Below, in pieces: positions 11,652 through 18,762 of a stretch of DNA of 64,000 nt. This DNA is from Catellatospora paridis. Its GTDB lineage: Bacteria; Actinomycetota; Actinomycetes; Mycobacteriales; Micromonosporaceae. A model generated the notes under the pieces. That model searched no databases. It had not been told where the DNA came from and saw only the letters and a list, made by a program, of their open reading frames with translations. The position numbers and the translations under genes are program-made. Each line of letters opens with the position of its first letter. Position 1 is the stretch's first letter. The stretch covers positions 62,001 through 126,000 of the forward strand of contig NZ_WBZD01000037.1 of the NCBI RefSeq assembly GCF_009720365.1, written 5' to 3'.

Positions 11652-11694
11652 TTTCAAGATCTTTCCCAGAATTCTCCCAGAACTGATCTTGAAA
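11652..11694. repeat. Inverted repeat next to attL
   Basis: TTTCAAGATC (11652-11661) and GATCTTGAAA (11685-11694) are perfect 10-bp arms around a loop with the tandem TCCCAGAATTC / TCCCAGAAC. It is markedly AT-richer than its surroundings and sits just outside the attachment repeat. Confidence 0.5.
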
Positions 11695-11696
11695 CC

Positions 11697-11737
11697 AGTG
11701 AGGGCCGGTCTCCCTTGGCGGAAGACCGGCCCTCACT
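11697..11737. terminator. Terminator hairpin outside attL
   Basis: Perfect 15-bp arms AGTGAGGGCCGGTCT / AGACCGGCCCTCACT with an 11-base loop. It lies 13 bases outside the left attachment repeat, on the chromosomal side. Before integration it would have followed the 3' end of tRNA-Pro directly, so it is probably the original tRNA terminator, now separated by the element. Confidence 0.75.
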
Positions 11738-11749
11738 TGCACTTACTCT

Positions 11750-11795
11750 GGTCGGGGTAGCCGGATTTGAACCGACGGCCTCTTCGTCCCGAACG
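11750..11795. repeat. attL: 46-bp attachment repeat
   Basis: Identical over 46 bases to 18629-18674, which is the 3' part of the tRNA-Pro gene up to the anticodon stem. Here the match stops at GAACG and the 5' half of the tRNA is missing, so this copy is the displaced chromosomal 3' end and not a functional tRNA. Confidence 0.92.
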
Positions 11796-11943
11796 CGACC
11801 ATCGTGCTCGACTGCGATGGTCCAGTGCCGTCGTTCGCCCCGGCAACTCGCCGCCGACGGTGTCTGCTGTCGTCCGCTGATGGCCACTTCGCTCAGCTGT
11901 TGCTGCCTCCATGCTGCCTGCGCGGCGCGCCAGGAAGTACCGT

Positions 11944-12456
11944 GTGTCCGTGCTCGATCCCTCGACCATCTTCGACAACTCCGACCCCTTTGAGGACCCG
12001 CTCACAGACGAGGTCTTGCAAGCTGTGGAGGCACAGCTCGGGCTACGGCTGCCACGTGCCTACGTCGACCTGGCTCGTCGTCACAACGGAGGCTGGCTTG
12101 CTCGCGACGCCCATCCTGCGCCCTCTCGGACGAGCTGGGCTGAGGACCACGTCGGGGTGGTTTCGCTAGCCGCAATCGGCCGAACCGCGAGCTATAGCCT
12201 GTGCGGGACGCGCGGTAACGCCTTCTGGGTGGCCGAGTGGGGGTATCCCGACATCGGCGTCTACATCGCGCAGTGCCCCTCGGCTGGGCACGACATGATC
12301 GCTCTCGACTATCGCTCACCAGGCGAGCCAACCGTGGTCCACGTCGACCAGGACTGGGACTACCAGATCACGGCCATCGCCACCGACTTCGAGTCCTTCG
12401 TGCGTGGGCTCGTCGACGAGTCGGAGTACGCAGTAGGGGACGTTCCTCCGGGGTGA
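11944..12456 (+). CDS. SMI1/KNR4 (SUKH) family protein
   Basis: About 170 residues with the SUKH fold pattern: LTDEVLQAVEAQLGLRLPRA near the N-terminus, YVDLARRHNGGWL, then GNAFWVAEWGYPDIGVYI and HDMIALDYR. SUKH proteins often act as immunity proteins against contact-dependent or polymorphic toxins. Here the gene is cargo of the integrated element, with no toxin gene beside it. The GTG at 11944 is preferred because AGGAAG lies 6 bases upstream; an ATG at 11911 would add 11 arginine-rich residues. It faces the unknown gene at 12609-13247, with 150 bases between their ends. The immunity role is inferred from the family. Confidence 0.8.
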   Translation: MSVLDPSTIFDNSDPFEDPLTDEVLQAVEAQLGLRLPRAYVDLARRHNGGWLARDAHPAPSRTSWAEDHVGVVSLAAIGRTASYSLCGTRGNAFWVAEWGYPDIGVYIAQCPSAGHDMIALDYRSPGEPTVVHVDQDWDYQITAIATDFESFVRGLVDESEYAVGDVPPG

Positions 12457-12608
12457 GTTGATCAGAGGTTGAGGCGGTTTGCGGACCGTTCAGAGCTTGC
12501 CGCTATGCCTCTCCGGCCAGCTCCTACCTGGGGTTGCGAGCTCTCGACAGTCTGCGAGTCATCGTCGGCGCTTCAGATCTCGGTGTGCCTCTGCTGTGCA
12601 CCAGGAGT

Positions 12609-13247
12609 TCAGTCCGGCACTCGTGCCAAGACGAGTTGGCCACGCACGATGGCATCGGTAGGCATGCCCCACACCACGTCAAGGCTGATCGTCTCCGCCA
12701 CCTTCTGAGCCGAGCACGCGAACTCGAACTCGCCGATGTCGTCGCTCATGTCGTCGTCATCGCCGTGGTCTTCTGGCCGACCTGGGATGTTGAACTGATC
12801 AAGGTAGTGCTGCTCGATCGGGAGCGGGTCGCCCAACGATGTCCAAGTGGCAAGGCTGTTGTAACGGCGCACGGTGCGGCCGTCACGAGCGACGAGCCAG
12901 GCAGACGCGCCGCCCTGCGCATCCCAGTAGAAGGCATGAGCTTCGCCGTAGGTCCCACTCAGCGCCTCGACAAGTAGCCGCACTTCTTCCCGGCGGCTCG
13001 GGCTGGCGGGATCGCACCAGGGACCAACTACGGCAGTCCATCCGTTGATCTCGCCCGTCACGCACACCAATCCCGCGTCCTTGCCGTGACTGGCGTCGTC
13101 CACCACTTCCCTGGCGAGCGCGTAGGTCGTCGGTTGTGGGTCGGTCAATCCGAGCATCGCCATGATGCCTGCCTGGTCACCACCCGCGACGCAGAGCCAG
13201 TAGTTCCAGCAGGAGTCAAGCGACAGAGGACGATCGTCAACGCTCAC
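12609..13247 (-). CDS. Unknown cargo protein of the integrated element
   Basis: About 212 residues, soluble, no signal or membrane segment. Conserved-looking stretches are LDSCWNYWLCVAGGD, INGWTAVVGPWCDP, and EAHAFYWDAQGGASAWLV followed by RDGRTVRRYN. An acidic patch (EDHGDDDDMSDD) lies near residue 170. The Trp-rich, GGASAW-type pattern resembles small actinobacterial proteins of the immunity-like class, but I cannot name a family and assign no function. Start choice is uncertain: GTG at 13247 or TTG at 13298, neither with a good ribosome site. Its codon use is less G/C-biased than the host genes, consistent with transfer. Confidence 0.6.
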   Translation of the reverse strand: MSVDDRPLSLDSCWNYWLCVAGGDQAGIMAMLGLTDPQPTTYALAREVVDDASHGKDAGLVCVTGEINGWTAVVGPWCDPASPSRREEVRLLVEALSGTYGEAHAFYWDAQGGASAWLVARDGRTVRRYNSLATWTSLGDPLPIEQHYLDQFNIPGRPEDHGDDDDMSDDIGEFEFACSAQKVAETISLDVVWGMPTDAIVRGQLVLARVPD

Positions 13248-13401
13248 GCCAGGAAGGTAGCCGCGTTCCGCTGGTGTAGGGAAGCCGTACGAACCCAATG
13301 TGCTGGCAGCGGGGTGGGAACTGGTTCGTCACGTGGCTACCGCCGGCCACGCAACCTTGCCATCCCGTCCGCCGTCGACCCACACGCAGTGGACGCGGGT
13401 T

Positions 13402-13461
13402 CTGGCTCCCTGGTCAAGGTGGAGCCCCCAACCGGAGGAACGACCTTGACCAGGGAGCCAG
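13402..13461. repeat. 19-bp perfect inverted repeat
   Basis: CTGGCTCCCTGGTCAAGGT (13402-13420) pairs perfectly with 13443-13461 across a 22-base spacer, and the pairing continues imperfectly outward (ACGCGG motif). It lies in the 620-base stretch between the unknown cargo gene and the GntR gene, where no gene is apparent. It could be a terminator or a small palindromic insertion. Confidence 0.7.
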
Positions 13462-13585
13462 GTTCCGCGTAGGCATCGCCTGGGTCGGCGGTGGGCGGGA
13501 TGGCCCCACCCCACCAATCTTCGGACCGCAAGACGCAGAAGACTCCTCATCCATCCCGGGGCCGGGGCGGCCCCCGCCGGAGGCG

Positions 13586-13660
13586 CTAGCTCTAGCAGCC
13601 GGGACTGCCTAGGTCTAGCACTCGTGCTAGCCCTGATCTGATGTGCAGGCTGCGATCTAG
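13586..13660. repeat. CTAG-rich cluster with palindrome
   Basis: Six CTAG tetramers fall within about 75 bases, including a perfect palindrome CTAGCAC-tc-GTGCTAG at 13615-13630 and the overlapping GCTAGC and CCTAGG. CTAG is otherwise scarce here. The block lies in the gene-free stretch of the element downstream of the GntR gene and may be an operator array or part of a replication region. The rest of 13248-13870 shows no gene. Confidence 0.45.
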
Positions 13661-13870
13661 CGGTTTACGGTGTCACGCTGGAGCGGCCGTAAATAGCCCT
13701 GGGAGGCTCTGGCGAGGGTTCCGAGTGTCGCTAGAGATCTGAGGGAAGTGCGTCGGTGCGGGGCGCCGCCCTCCCCCGCGCGGGCCGGAGGCAGAGCGCG
13801 GGGGGAAGGGCGAGCGCCCACGGTGCGGCGCTTCAGCGCCGCCTTGATCCCATAGAGACTAATTCGGCAA

Positions 13871-14644
13871 TCACTCGGCTAGAGCCGGAACCGGGATCGT
13901 GTACGTCAGCTCGTAGCGGTCACCGGGAAACACGATGTCGCAAGCCTCAACGGCGAGATCACCGGCATAGTGCGTGCGCTCGATGACCATCACGTAGGCA
14001 CCACGTCCGGATAGAGCAAGGCGTTCCGACTCGGCTGCCGTAGCCGCTCTGGCGGTCACCTTCTCAACCACTCGATCAACGTGGATGCCAATGCTGTCCA
14101 TTCTGGCGATCACACCGGTTGTAGGCCCATCTTCGGGCAGCACGATTGGCGTGCCGCGCGTTATCGCGAGGGGTTCCCACGACCAGGACAGCTGAACCGG
14201 CCGATGATCGGAGAAGAACCGGTAGACGGTCTCCATCACAGGTTCGCCCAGCGCAACCCCCAACATCTGGGCAACACGGCCGGTGGCTGGCTTCTCCGCG
14301 CTCTCGTGGTCCCAGTTCGCCTGTTGGCCGGAGTTCGTGGTGTCGGCCTTGAACTGTGAGGTACTGACCGCCTTTCGGGAGTACCGGCCCATGCTGTCGC
14401 GAACCAGGCGCTTCCGGGAGGTGACGAACACCCCGGCTCCCTGTCGCGCGATGGCGATTCCCTCGTGCCGGAGCACGGCAAGCGCGTCGCGGGCGGTCAT
14501 CCGCGCGACCGCGTATCGCTGCATGATCGTGTTCTCGCCCGGAAGCCTGTCGCCTTCCCGGTACTCCCCCCGCATGATCGCTGCCCGCAGGTCGTTCGCG
14601 ATCTCCTCGTACCGGTGTTGGGCACGGTCAGGTGTTTCGGCCAT
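13871..14644 (-). CDS. GntR-family repressor of the element (Kor-like)
   Basis: A 257-residue regulator. Residues about 8-72 are a GntR winged helix (RYEEIANDLRAAIMRGEYRE, then MTARDALAVLRHEGIAIARQ). Residues about 95-250 resemble a UTRA effector-binding domain. The ATG at 14644 follows GAGGAAG by a few bases. In pSAM2-like elements a GntR protein (KorSA) represses its own gene and the replication/transfer genes. Here three CTCTAGAG palindromes fill the region between this gene and the divergent rep operon, so it probably represses both directions. Its ligand, if any, is unknown. Confidence 0.88.
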   Translation of the reverse strand: MAETPDRAQHRYEEIANDLRAAIMRGEYREGDRLPGENTIMQRYAVARMTARDALAVLRHEGIAIARQGAGVFVTSRKRLVRDSMGRYSRKAVSTSQFKADTTNSGQQANWDHESAEKPATGRVAQMLGVALGEPVMETVYRFFSDHRPVQLSWSWEPLAITRGTPIVLPEDGPTTGVIARMDSIGIHVDRVVEKVTARAATAAESERLALSGRGAYVMVIERTHYAGDLAVEACDIVFPGDRYELTYTIPVPALAE

Positions 14645-14668
14645 GGCTCTCTTCCTCGGGAGCAACCT

Positions 14669-14790
14669 CTCTAGAGCACAGGCTACGGATGCCCGGCCTG
14701 AACGGGAACCAACCCCACGGGTTGGCACAGATTTCCGCGAGATCTCTAGAGAAGTGGTGGTACGGTTGGGACAGGTGAGCTTCTCTAGAG
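14669..14790. promoter_or_regulatory. Three CTCTAGAG operator palindromes
   Basis: The palindrome CTCTAGAG occurs at 14669-14676, 14744-14751 and 14783-14790. The second and third have longer symmetric contexts, TCTCTAGAGA and TTCTCTAGAGA. The sites occupy the divergent region between the GntR gene and the rep operon. The spacing (75 and 39 bases, start to start) would let sites 2 and 3 bracket a promoter for the plus-strand operon. Binding by the adjacent GntR protein is inferred from position and symmetry. Confidence 0.7.
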
Positions 14791-14810
14791 AGGTTCGCGA
14801 AGACAAATAA

Positions 14811-14842
14811 AGGCCCCGGTGAGCTGGAACTCGCCGAGGCCG
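14811..14842 (+). promoter_or_regulatory. Leader hairpin before the rep operon
   Basis: GGCCCCGGTGAG and CTCGCCGAGGCC can pair with two mismatches across a 6-base loop, just after an AT-rich AAATAAA stretch and before the start of the small Cys-rich gene. It may be a leader hairpin or an attenuator of the operon. Confidence 0.4.
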
Positions 14843-14872
14843 ACGCAACGAGTCCTTTCGGAGAGGATCACG

Positions 14873-15220
14873 ATGCACACCCAGACTACCGCCCCTGCGG
14901 GGGTTGTCCTCAAGCCCGTTCGGCTGAACTTCGCCCAGTTCTGCCTCTGGTGCGGCGACCGCTGGTGCCAGTCGCCCAAGTGCGTGGACCTGCACGACCA
15001 GTCGGTGTGGCAGCTCTGCTCGGAGTGCGACGGTTCCCAGGTCGGCGGGTGCCCGTGCGCGGGCGGCCTGATGGAGGTCCCGGCTCCGTCGTCGCGGGTC
15101 GCGCAGCTGCTGGCCGAGGCCCAGAACACCCAGCCCGCCCCGAAGCCGGTGGGCCGTCCGGAGCTGGTCTGCTACGGCAGCGACGCCGATGACCTGCTGT
15201 ACGTGTGGGAACTGCGGTGA
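14873..15220 (+). CDS. Small Cys-rich protein upstream of rep
   Basis: A 115-residue protein with eight cysteines clustered between about residues 24 and 62 (FCLWCGDRWC, PKCVDL, LCSECDG, GCPCAGG), suggesting one or two zinc-binding knuckles, followed by a Pro/Ala-rich linker and an acidic tail. The ATG at 14873 follows GGAGAGG. Its TGA overlaps the GTG of rep (GTGA), so the two are translationally coupled. Small Cys-rich genes are common just before RepSA-type initiators; a role in replication control is inferred from position only. Confidence 0.75.
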   Translation: MHTQTTAPAGVVLKPVRLNFAQFCLWCGDRWCQSPKCVDLHDQSVWQLCSECDGSQVGGCPCAGGLMEVPAPSSRVAQLLAEAQNTQPAPKPVGRPELVCYGSDADDLLYVWELR

Positions 15221-16968
15221 CCACACCCACCGAACCAGTCGCACGTGACCCTGAGCCTGTGCGGCCGGGGTCGCGCGCCGACCGGTTGGCTATGCCGATC
15301 GCGCGTGAGGTCCTGGTCACCCTCGCCGAGCACAACGGCGTCTGCGTCCGACCCCTCGCGATCCGGCGCACCGACCTGGAGACGGGCCGGACCGAGGTCA
15401 TCGACGTGCCGTGCGGGGCGCGGCTGGCTTCCAAGTGCAAGCCCTGTGCCGAGCGTGCGCGCAAGCTGCGCCGTCAGCAGATCCGCGAGGGCTGGCACCT
15501 CGAAGACGAACCCACGGTGCCGGTGGAGGCTCCGGCTGATGACGTGGTGGCGCTGGTGACCACGCGGGCGCATCTGGAGTTCGACCGCGCCGCCCTGGCC
15601 TACGAGCAGCTGCCCCCGGTCGAGCGGGCCGCGCAGCTGGCCGACATCGACTCCGCCGTGGCCGACATCGACGCCCAGCTAGCGGAGTGCCGCATCCGTG
15701 GAGCCCTGGTCCCCGCCGCCGACGCCACCCCGAAGCGCGTCCGCTCGACCCGCCGCCGCGCTGACGCGATCGACCTGCCGAAGCTGCCGGTGCAGGCCAA
15801 GACGGTCGGCAGGGTCTACCGCGGTAAAGACGGCAAGACACACCGCCCGTCGACGCTGCTCACCCTGACGCTCGGGTCGCATGGTCCGGTGCACTCGGCC
15901 CGCCGTCGCGGCAGCTGGGTCGCGCCGTGTGAGTGCGGTCGGCTGCACGCCGAGTTCGACCCGCTGATCGGCACCCCCGTCGACCCCGACACCTACGACT
16001 ACCGGCGCGCTGCCCTGGACGCGATCCACTTCGCGAAGGTCCTGGACCGGTTCTGGCAGAACCTGCGCCGGGCCGCCGGCTGGAACGTCCAGTACGCCGG
16101 AGCAGTCGAGCTACAGAAGCGCTTCGCCCCACACGCCCACTTCGCCGTACGCGGCACTGTGCCGCGTGCACTGATGCGCCAGGTAGCCGCCGCGACCTAC
16201 CACCAGGTCTGGTGGCCCCACTTCGACGCCCCGGTCTACGACGTTGGCGGCAAGGTCCCTGTCTGGAGTCCGGAGGTCGGCGAGTACTGCGACCCGGCCA
16301 CCGGCCAGCCGCTCACGAGCTGGCAAGCCGCCCTGGACGCCCTGGACGACGAGCACGCCACCCCCGGCGACGTGATCCGCCTCGGCAGGGTTGACGCACG
16401 CGGAATCGAGCACGGCACCAAGGACGCCGAGCGGGCCATCCGGTACGTGACCAAGTACCTGACCAAAGACCTGGTCGACACCACCCACCCGCGCACCGAC
16501 CCGCAGCAGGCCCACTTCGACCGCCTCCACGCCGAACTCGCTGTGCTGCCCTGCTCTCCGACATGCGCCAACTGGCTGCTCTACGGCGTCCAGCCGGACG
16601 CAGCCAAGCCGGGCCTGGTGCCGGGCCGCTGCTCGGGCAAGGTCCACCAACGGACCACGCTCGGGTTCACCGGTCGCCGGGTCCTCGTATCGCGGCAGTG
16701 GTCGGGTAAGACCCTGGCCGACCACCGCGCTGACAACCGCGCCTGGGTCCGCACCGTCCTTGCCGGCGCACTCGCCGACGACGAGACGGCCCCGGCCGAG
16801 GATGCCCGGCGCTACTCGTTCGAGCTGGCCCGGCCGGAAGACCCCGACGTGAGCAGCCTCGCCGTCCGGCTCATGCGCGCCGTCTCCGAACGCCGCCGCT
16901 GGCACACCGAACTTGAACATGCCCGCAACACCGCACTACCGCCCACAGCCCTTGCCCTGGCCGCCTGA
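15217..16968 (+). CDS. RepSA-like replication initiator
   Basis: A 583-residue initiator for extrachromosomal replication of the excised element, probably by a rolling-circle mechanism. An N-terminal Cys pair with basic run (CKPCAERARKLRR) is followed by the rolling-circle metal motif PHAHF (H306 and H308) and the catalytic-type motif YVTKYLTKD (Y410, Y414). Length and layout fit the pSAM2 RepSA family. The GTG at 15217 overlaps the preceding stop as GTGA; an earlier in-frame GTG at 15205 is less likely. The downstream helix-turn-helix gene starts 16 bases after its stop. Rep, the two small genes and int form one operon. Confidence 0.9.
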   Translation: MTTPTEPVARDPEPVRPGSRADRLAMPIAREVLVTLAEHNGVCVRPLAIRRTDLETGRTEVIDVPCGARLASKCKPCAERARKLRRQQIREGWHLEDEPTVPVEAPADDVVALVTTRAHLEFDRAALAYEQLPPVERAAQLADIDSAVADIDAQLAECRIRGALVPAADATPKRVRSTRRRADAIDLPKLPVQAKTVGRVYRGKDGKTHRPSTLLTLTLGSHGPVHSARRRGSWVAPCECGRLHAEFDPLIGTPVDPDTYDYRRAALDAIHFAKVLDRFWQNLRRAAGWNVQYAGAVELQKRFAPHAHFAVRGTVPRALMRQVAAATYHQVWWPHFDAPVYDVGGKVPVWSPEVGEYCDPATGQPLTSWQAALDALDDEHATPGDVIRLGRVDARGIEHGTKDAERAIRYVTKYLTKDLVDTTHPRTDPQQAHFDRLHAELAVLPCSPTCANWLLYGVQPDAAKPGLVPGRCSGKVHQRTTLGFTGRRVLVSRQWSGKTLADHRADNRAWVRTVLAGALADDETAPAEDARRYSFELARPEDPDVSSLAVRLMRAVSERRRWHTELEHARNTALPPTALALAA

Positions 16969-16983
16969 TCGGAGGACCGCATC

Positions 16984-17169
16984 GTGAACCACACCGACCG
17001 CGCAACCTTGCCCCTGCTCCTGGAGGTCACCGCTGCCGCAAGGCTGCTGGGCATCTCTCGCTCCGCCGCCTACCGGGCCGCGAACAGCGGCGAACTGCCC
17101 TCCCGTCGCCTCGGCGGACGGGTCTACCTGGTCACCGCCAAGGTGCTCGATCTCGTGGAGGAAGCGTGA
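16984..17169 (+). CDS. Excisionase-like helix-turn-helix protein 1
   Basis: A 61-residue protein that is almost entirely a MerR-like helix-turn-helix domain: EVTAAARLLGISRSAAYRAA followed by GELPSRRLGGRVYL. This is the form of excisionases (Xis) that steer the integrase toward excision. The GTG start at 16984 has GGAGGA about 7 bases upstream. Its TGA overlaps the start of the next gene as GTGA. It could alternatively be a transcription factor for the element. Confidence 0.8.
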   Translation: MNHTDRATLPLLLEVTAAARLLGISRSAAYRAANSGELPSRRLGGRVYLVTAKVLDLVEEA

Positions 17170-17486
17170 AAACCGCCGCCGTCCCGTCCGTCCGCGCCGT
17201 CCCCATGATCGTCCCCGGTCGTCCCACAGCCGTCCCGTCGCAGTACAGAAGACGGCTCGCCCCCGAGGTCTACACCGTCGCCGAGGTCGCCGACCTGCTC
17301 GGCCTCGCCCTCGGCGGTGCGTACGAACTCGTCCGGGACGGCACGATCCCCGCGCGCAAGCTCGGCGGGCGCTGGGTCATCCCGAAGAACCGCTTCCACG
17401 CCTGGCTCGACAGCGAGGACCAGGGCGACGAGCCCGACGCTGTTTCGGCAACCCGTGATCGCGACCGGACCGGAGGTCGCCGGTGA
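17166..17486 (+). CDS. Excisionase-like helix-turn-helix protein 2
   Basis: A 106-residue protein with a second helix-turn-helix domain (YTVAEVADLLGLALGGAYEL, then IPARKLGGRWVIPKNRFHAW) after a 38-residue Pro/Val-rich lead, and a charged tail. It overlaps the gene before it and the integrase gene after it by four bases each (GTGA in both), so all three are translationally coupled. Two consecutive excisionase-like genes suggest either one Xis plus one regulator, or a Xis pair. Which one acts in excision cannot be decided here. Confidence 0.8.
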   Translation: MKTAAVPSVRAVPMIVPGRPTAVPSQYRRRLAPEVYTVAEVADLLGLALGGAYELVRDGTIPARKLGGRWVIPKNRFHAWLDSEDQGDEPDAVSATRDRDRTGGRR

Positions 17487-18550
17487 GCTTCATCCGCAAG
17501 ACGCCCAGCGGCAAGCACAAGGCGTTCTGGCGAGACCCCGCCGGTAGCCAGCGCTCCAAGACGTTCCGGACGAAGAAGGAGGCGTCGGCCTTCCTCTCCG
17601 AGGTGGAGGCGGCCGTGAACCGCGGCACCTACGTCTCGCCGTCAGCGGGAAAGCTGCGCTTCGCCGACTACGCCGTCAAGTGGCTGAGCGCCCGGAACGA
17701 CGAGCGGGCGACCGCAGCCCGTGACGCCTCGATCATGCGAAACCACGTGGTCCCGCGCTGGGGCGCGCTGCCGCTGGCCCGCGTTGAGCACTCCGACGTG
17801 CAGGCGTGGGTCACGGAGCTGGGGGAGAGGTTGGCCCCCGCCAGCATCGCCGAGTGCTTGCGGCTCACCTCGGGCGTGCTGCGCTCGGCGGTCCGCGACC
17901 GCCTGATCGGGTTCAACCCCTGCGAGGGTGTCCGGCTACCTGCACGACGACGGAAGGACACCGATGATCTGACCCTCAGCCTGGACGAACTCACGGCGAA
18001 GCTTCTTCCGGCAACGCCTGATCGTTACCGCGCGATCGTGGCCCTTGCCGGCGGAACCGGGCTGCGCTGGGGTGAGTGCGCCGGGCTGCGGACCGATGCC
18101 CTCGACCTCGCTGCGGGGATGGTGCGCGTGATCCGGGTCGCGGAGGAGATCTCCGGGCATGTCAGCCTCAAGCCCTACCCGAAGTCGCGGGCCGGTCGGC
18201 GCTCGGTCCCGCTGCCGCCGTTCGTGCGAGAGCTGCTGACCTTGCACCTGCGGGACTACCCGGTCGGGAGTGACGGCCTGGTCTTCGTGGCCAGGACAGG
18301 CGAGCCGCTCAAGCGGGGCACGTTCCGCGCCCGCGTGTGGAAGCCGTCGTTACGGCGGGCCGGACTGCCCGAGGCGCTCCGCTTCCATGACCTGCGTCAC
18401 TCATACGCGACGTGGCTCGTCTCCGATGGTGTGCCGATCAACGACGTGGCGGCGGTACTCGGACACGAGCAGACATCCACGACTCTCGACCGATACGTGC
18501 ACCCATCGCGAGAGCGGGACAGCAGGGTCCTGCGGTCCTTCGCTGCCTAA
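17483..18550 (+). CDS. int: Tyrosine integrase of the element
   Basis: A 355-residue phage-type tyrosine recombinase that integrates and excises the element at tRNA-Pro. An N-terminal arm-binding domain and a core-binding SAM-like domain (about residues 60-150) precede the catalytic domain. The catalytic residues are R195 (GTGLRWGE), H302 and R305 (FHDLRHSYATW), H328 (LGHEQ) and the nucleophile Y338 (TTLDRYVH). All are present, so the enzyme looks intact. The gene ends 79 bases before the right attachment repeat, as expected for an AICE, and begins by GTGA overlap with the gene before it. Confidence 0.95.
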   Translation: MSFIRKTPSGKHKAFWRDPAGSQRSKTFRTKKEASAFLSEVEAAVNRGTYVSPSAGKLRFADYAVKWLSARNDERATAARDASIMRNHVVPRWGALPLARVEHSDVQAWVTELGERLAPASIAECLRLTSGVLRSAVRDRLIGFNPCEGVRLPARRRKDTDDLTLSLDELTAKLLPATPDRYRAIVALAGGTGLRWGECAGLRTDALDLAAGMVRVIRVAEEISGHVSLKPYPKSRAGRRSVPLPPFVRELLTLHLRDYPVGSDGLVFVARTGEPLKRGTFRARVWKPSLRRAGLPEALRFHDLRHSYATWLVSDGVPINDVAAVLGHEQTSTTLDRYVHPSRERDSRVLRSFAA

Positions 18551-18589
18551 CCGCTGCCTCCGGCCGGAGAATCTGGCCCAGAACGCACC

Positions 18590-18625
18590 GAAGGCCCAGA
18601 TCAGATTTCTCTGACCTGGGCCTTC
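18590..18625. terminator. Terminator between int and tRNA-Pro
   Basis: GAAGGCCCAG-a-TCAGA pairs with TCTGA-c-CTGGGCCTTC around a 4-base TTTC loop. It lies between the convergent int and tRNA-Pro genes, 5 bases from the tRNA 3' end. The element thus brings its own terminator for the tRNA it occupies. Confidence 0.8.
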
Positions 18626-18628
18626 TCG

Positions 18629-18704
<76 letters not shown>

Positions 18705-18719
18705 AAGCGGTGCTCCGAA

Positions 18720-18748
18720 ATACTAGCTGACCCGGTTCCCGTCGCCAA
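18720..18748 (-). promoter_or_regulatory. Promoter of tRNA-Pro
   Basis: On the minus strand TTGGCG (18748-18743) and TAGTAT (18725-18720) are separated by 17 bases, a good housekeeping -35/-10 pair. Transcription would begin a few bases before the tRNA 5' end at 18704. Confidence 0.65.
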
Positions 18749-18762
18749 AACGGGTATCCCCC

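Larger units (their letters stand above)
11538..11943. other. Left junction region of the integrated element
   Basis: No gene is seen in these 406 bases. They hold, in order, a 10-bp inverted repeat (11652-11694), a strong terminator hairpin (11697-11737), the left attachment repeat (11750-11795) and about 150 bases of element DNA leading to the SUKH gene. Confidence 0.6.

Noticed and set aside
11750-11795. Possible second tRNA-Pro gene
   Set aside because: Only the 3' part is present; the 5' acceptor strand and D arm are missing. It is the left attachment repeat.
13298-13612. 104-codon plus-strand frame in the integrated element
   Set aside because: It spans the 19-bp hairpin, has no ribosome site and reads as a low-complexity Pro/Gly/Arg peptide.
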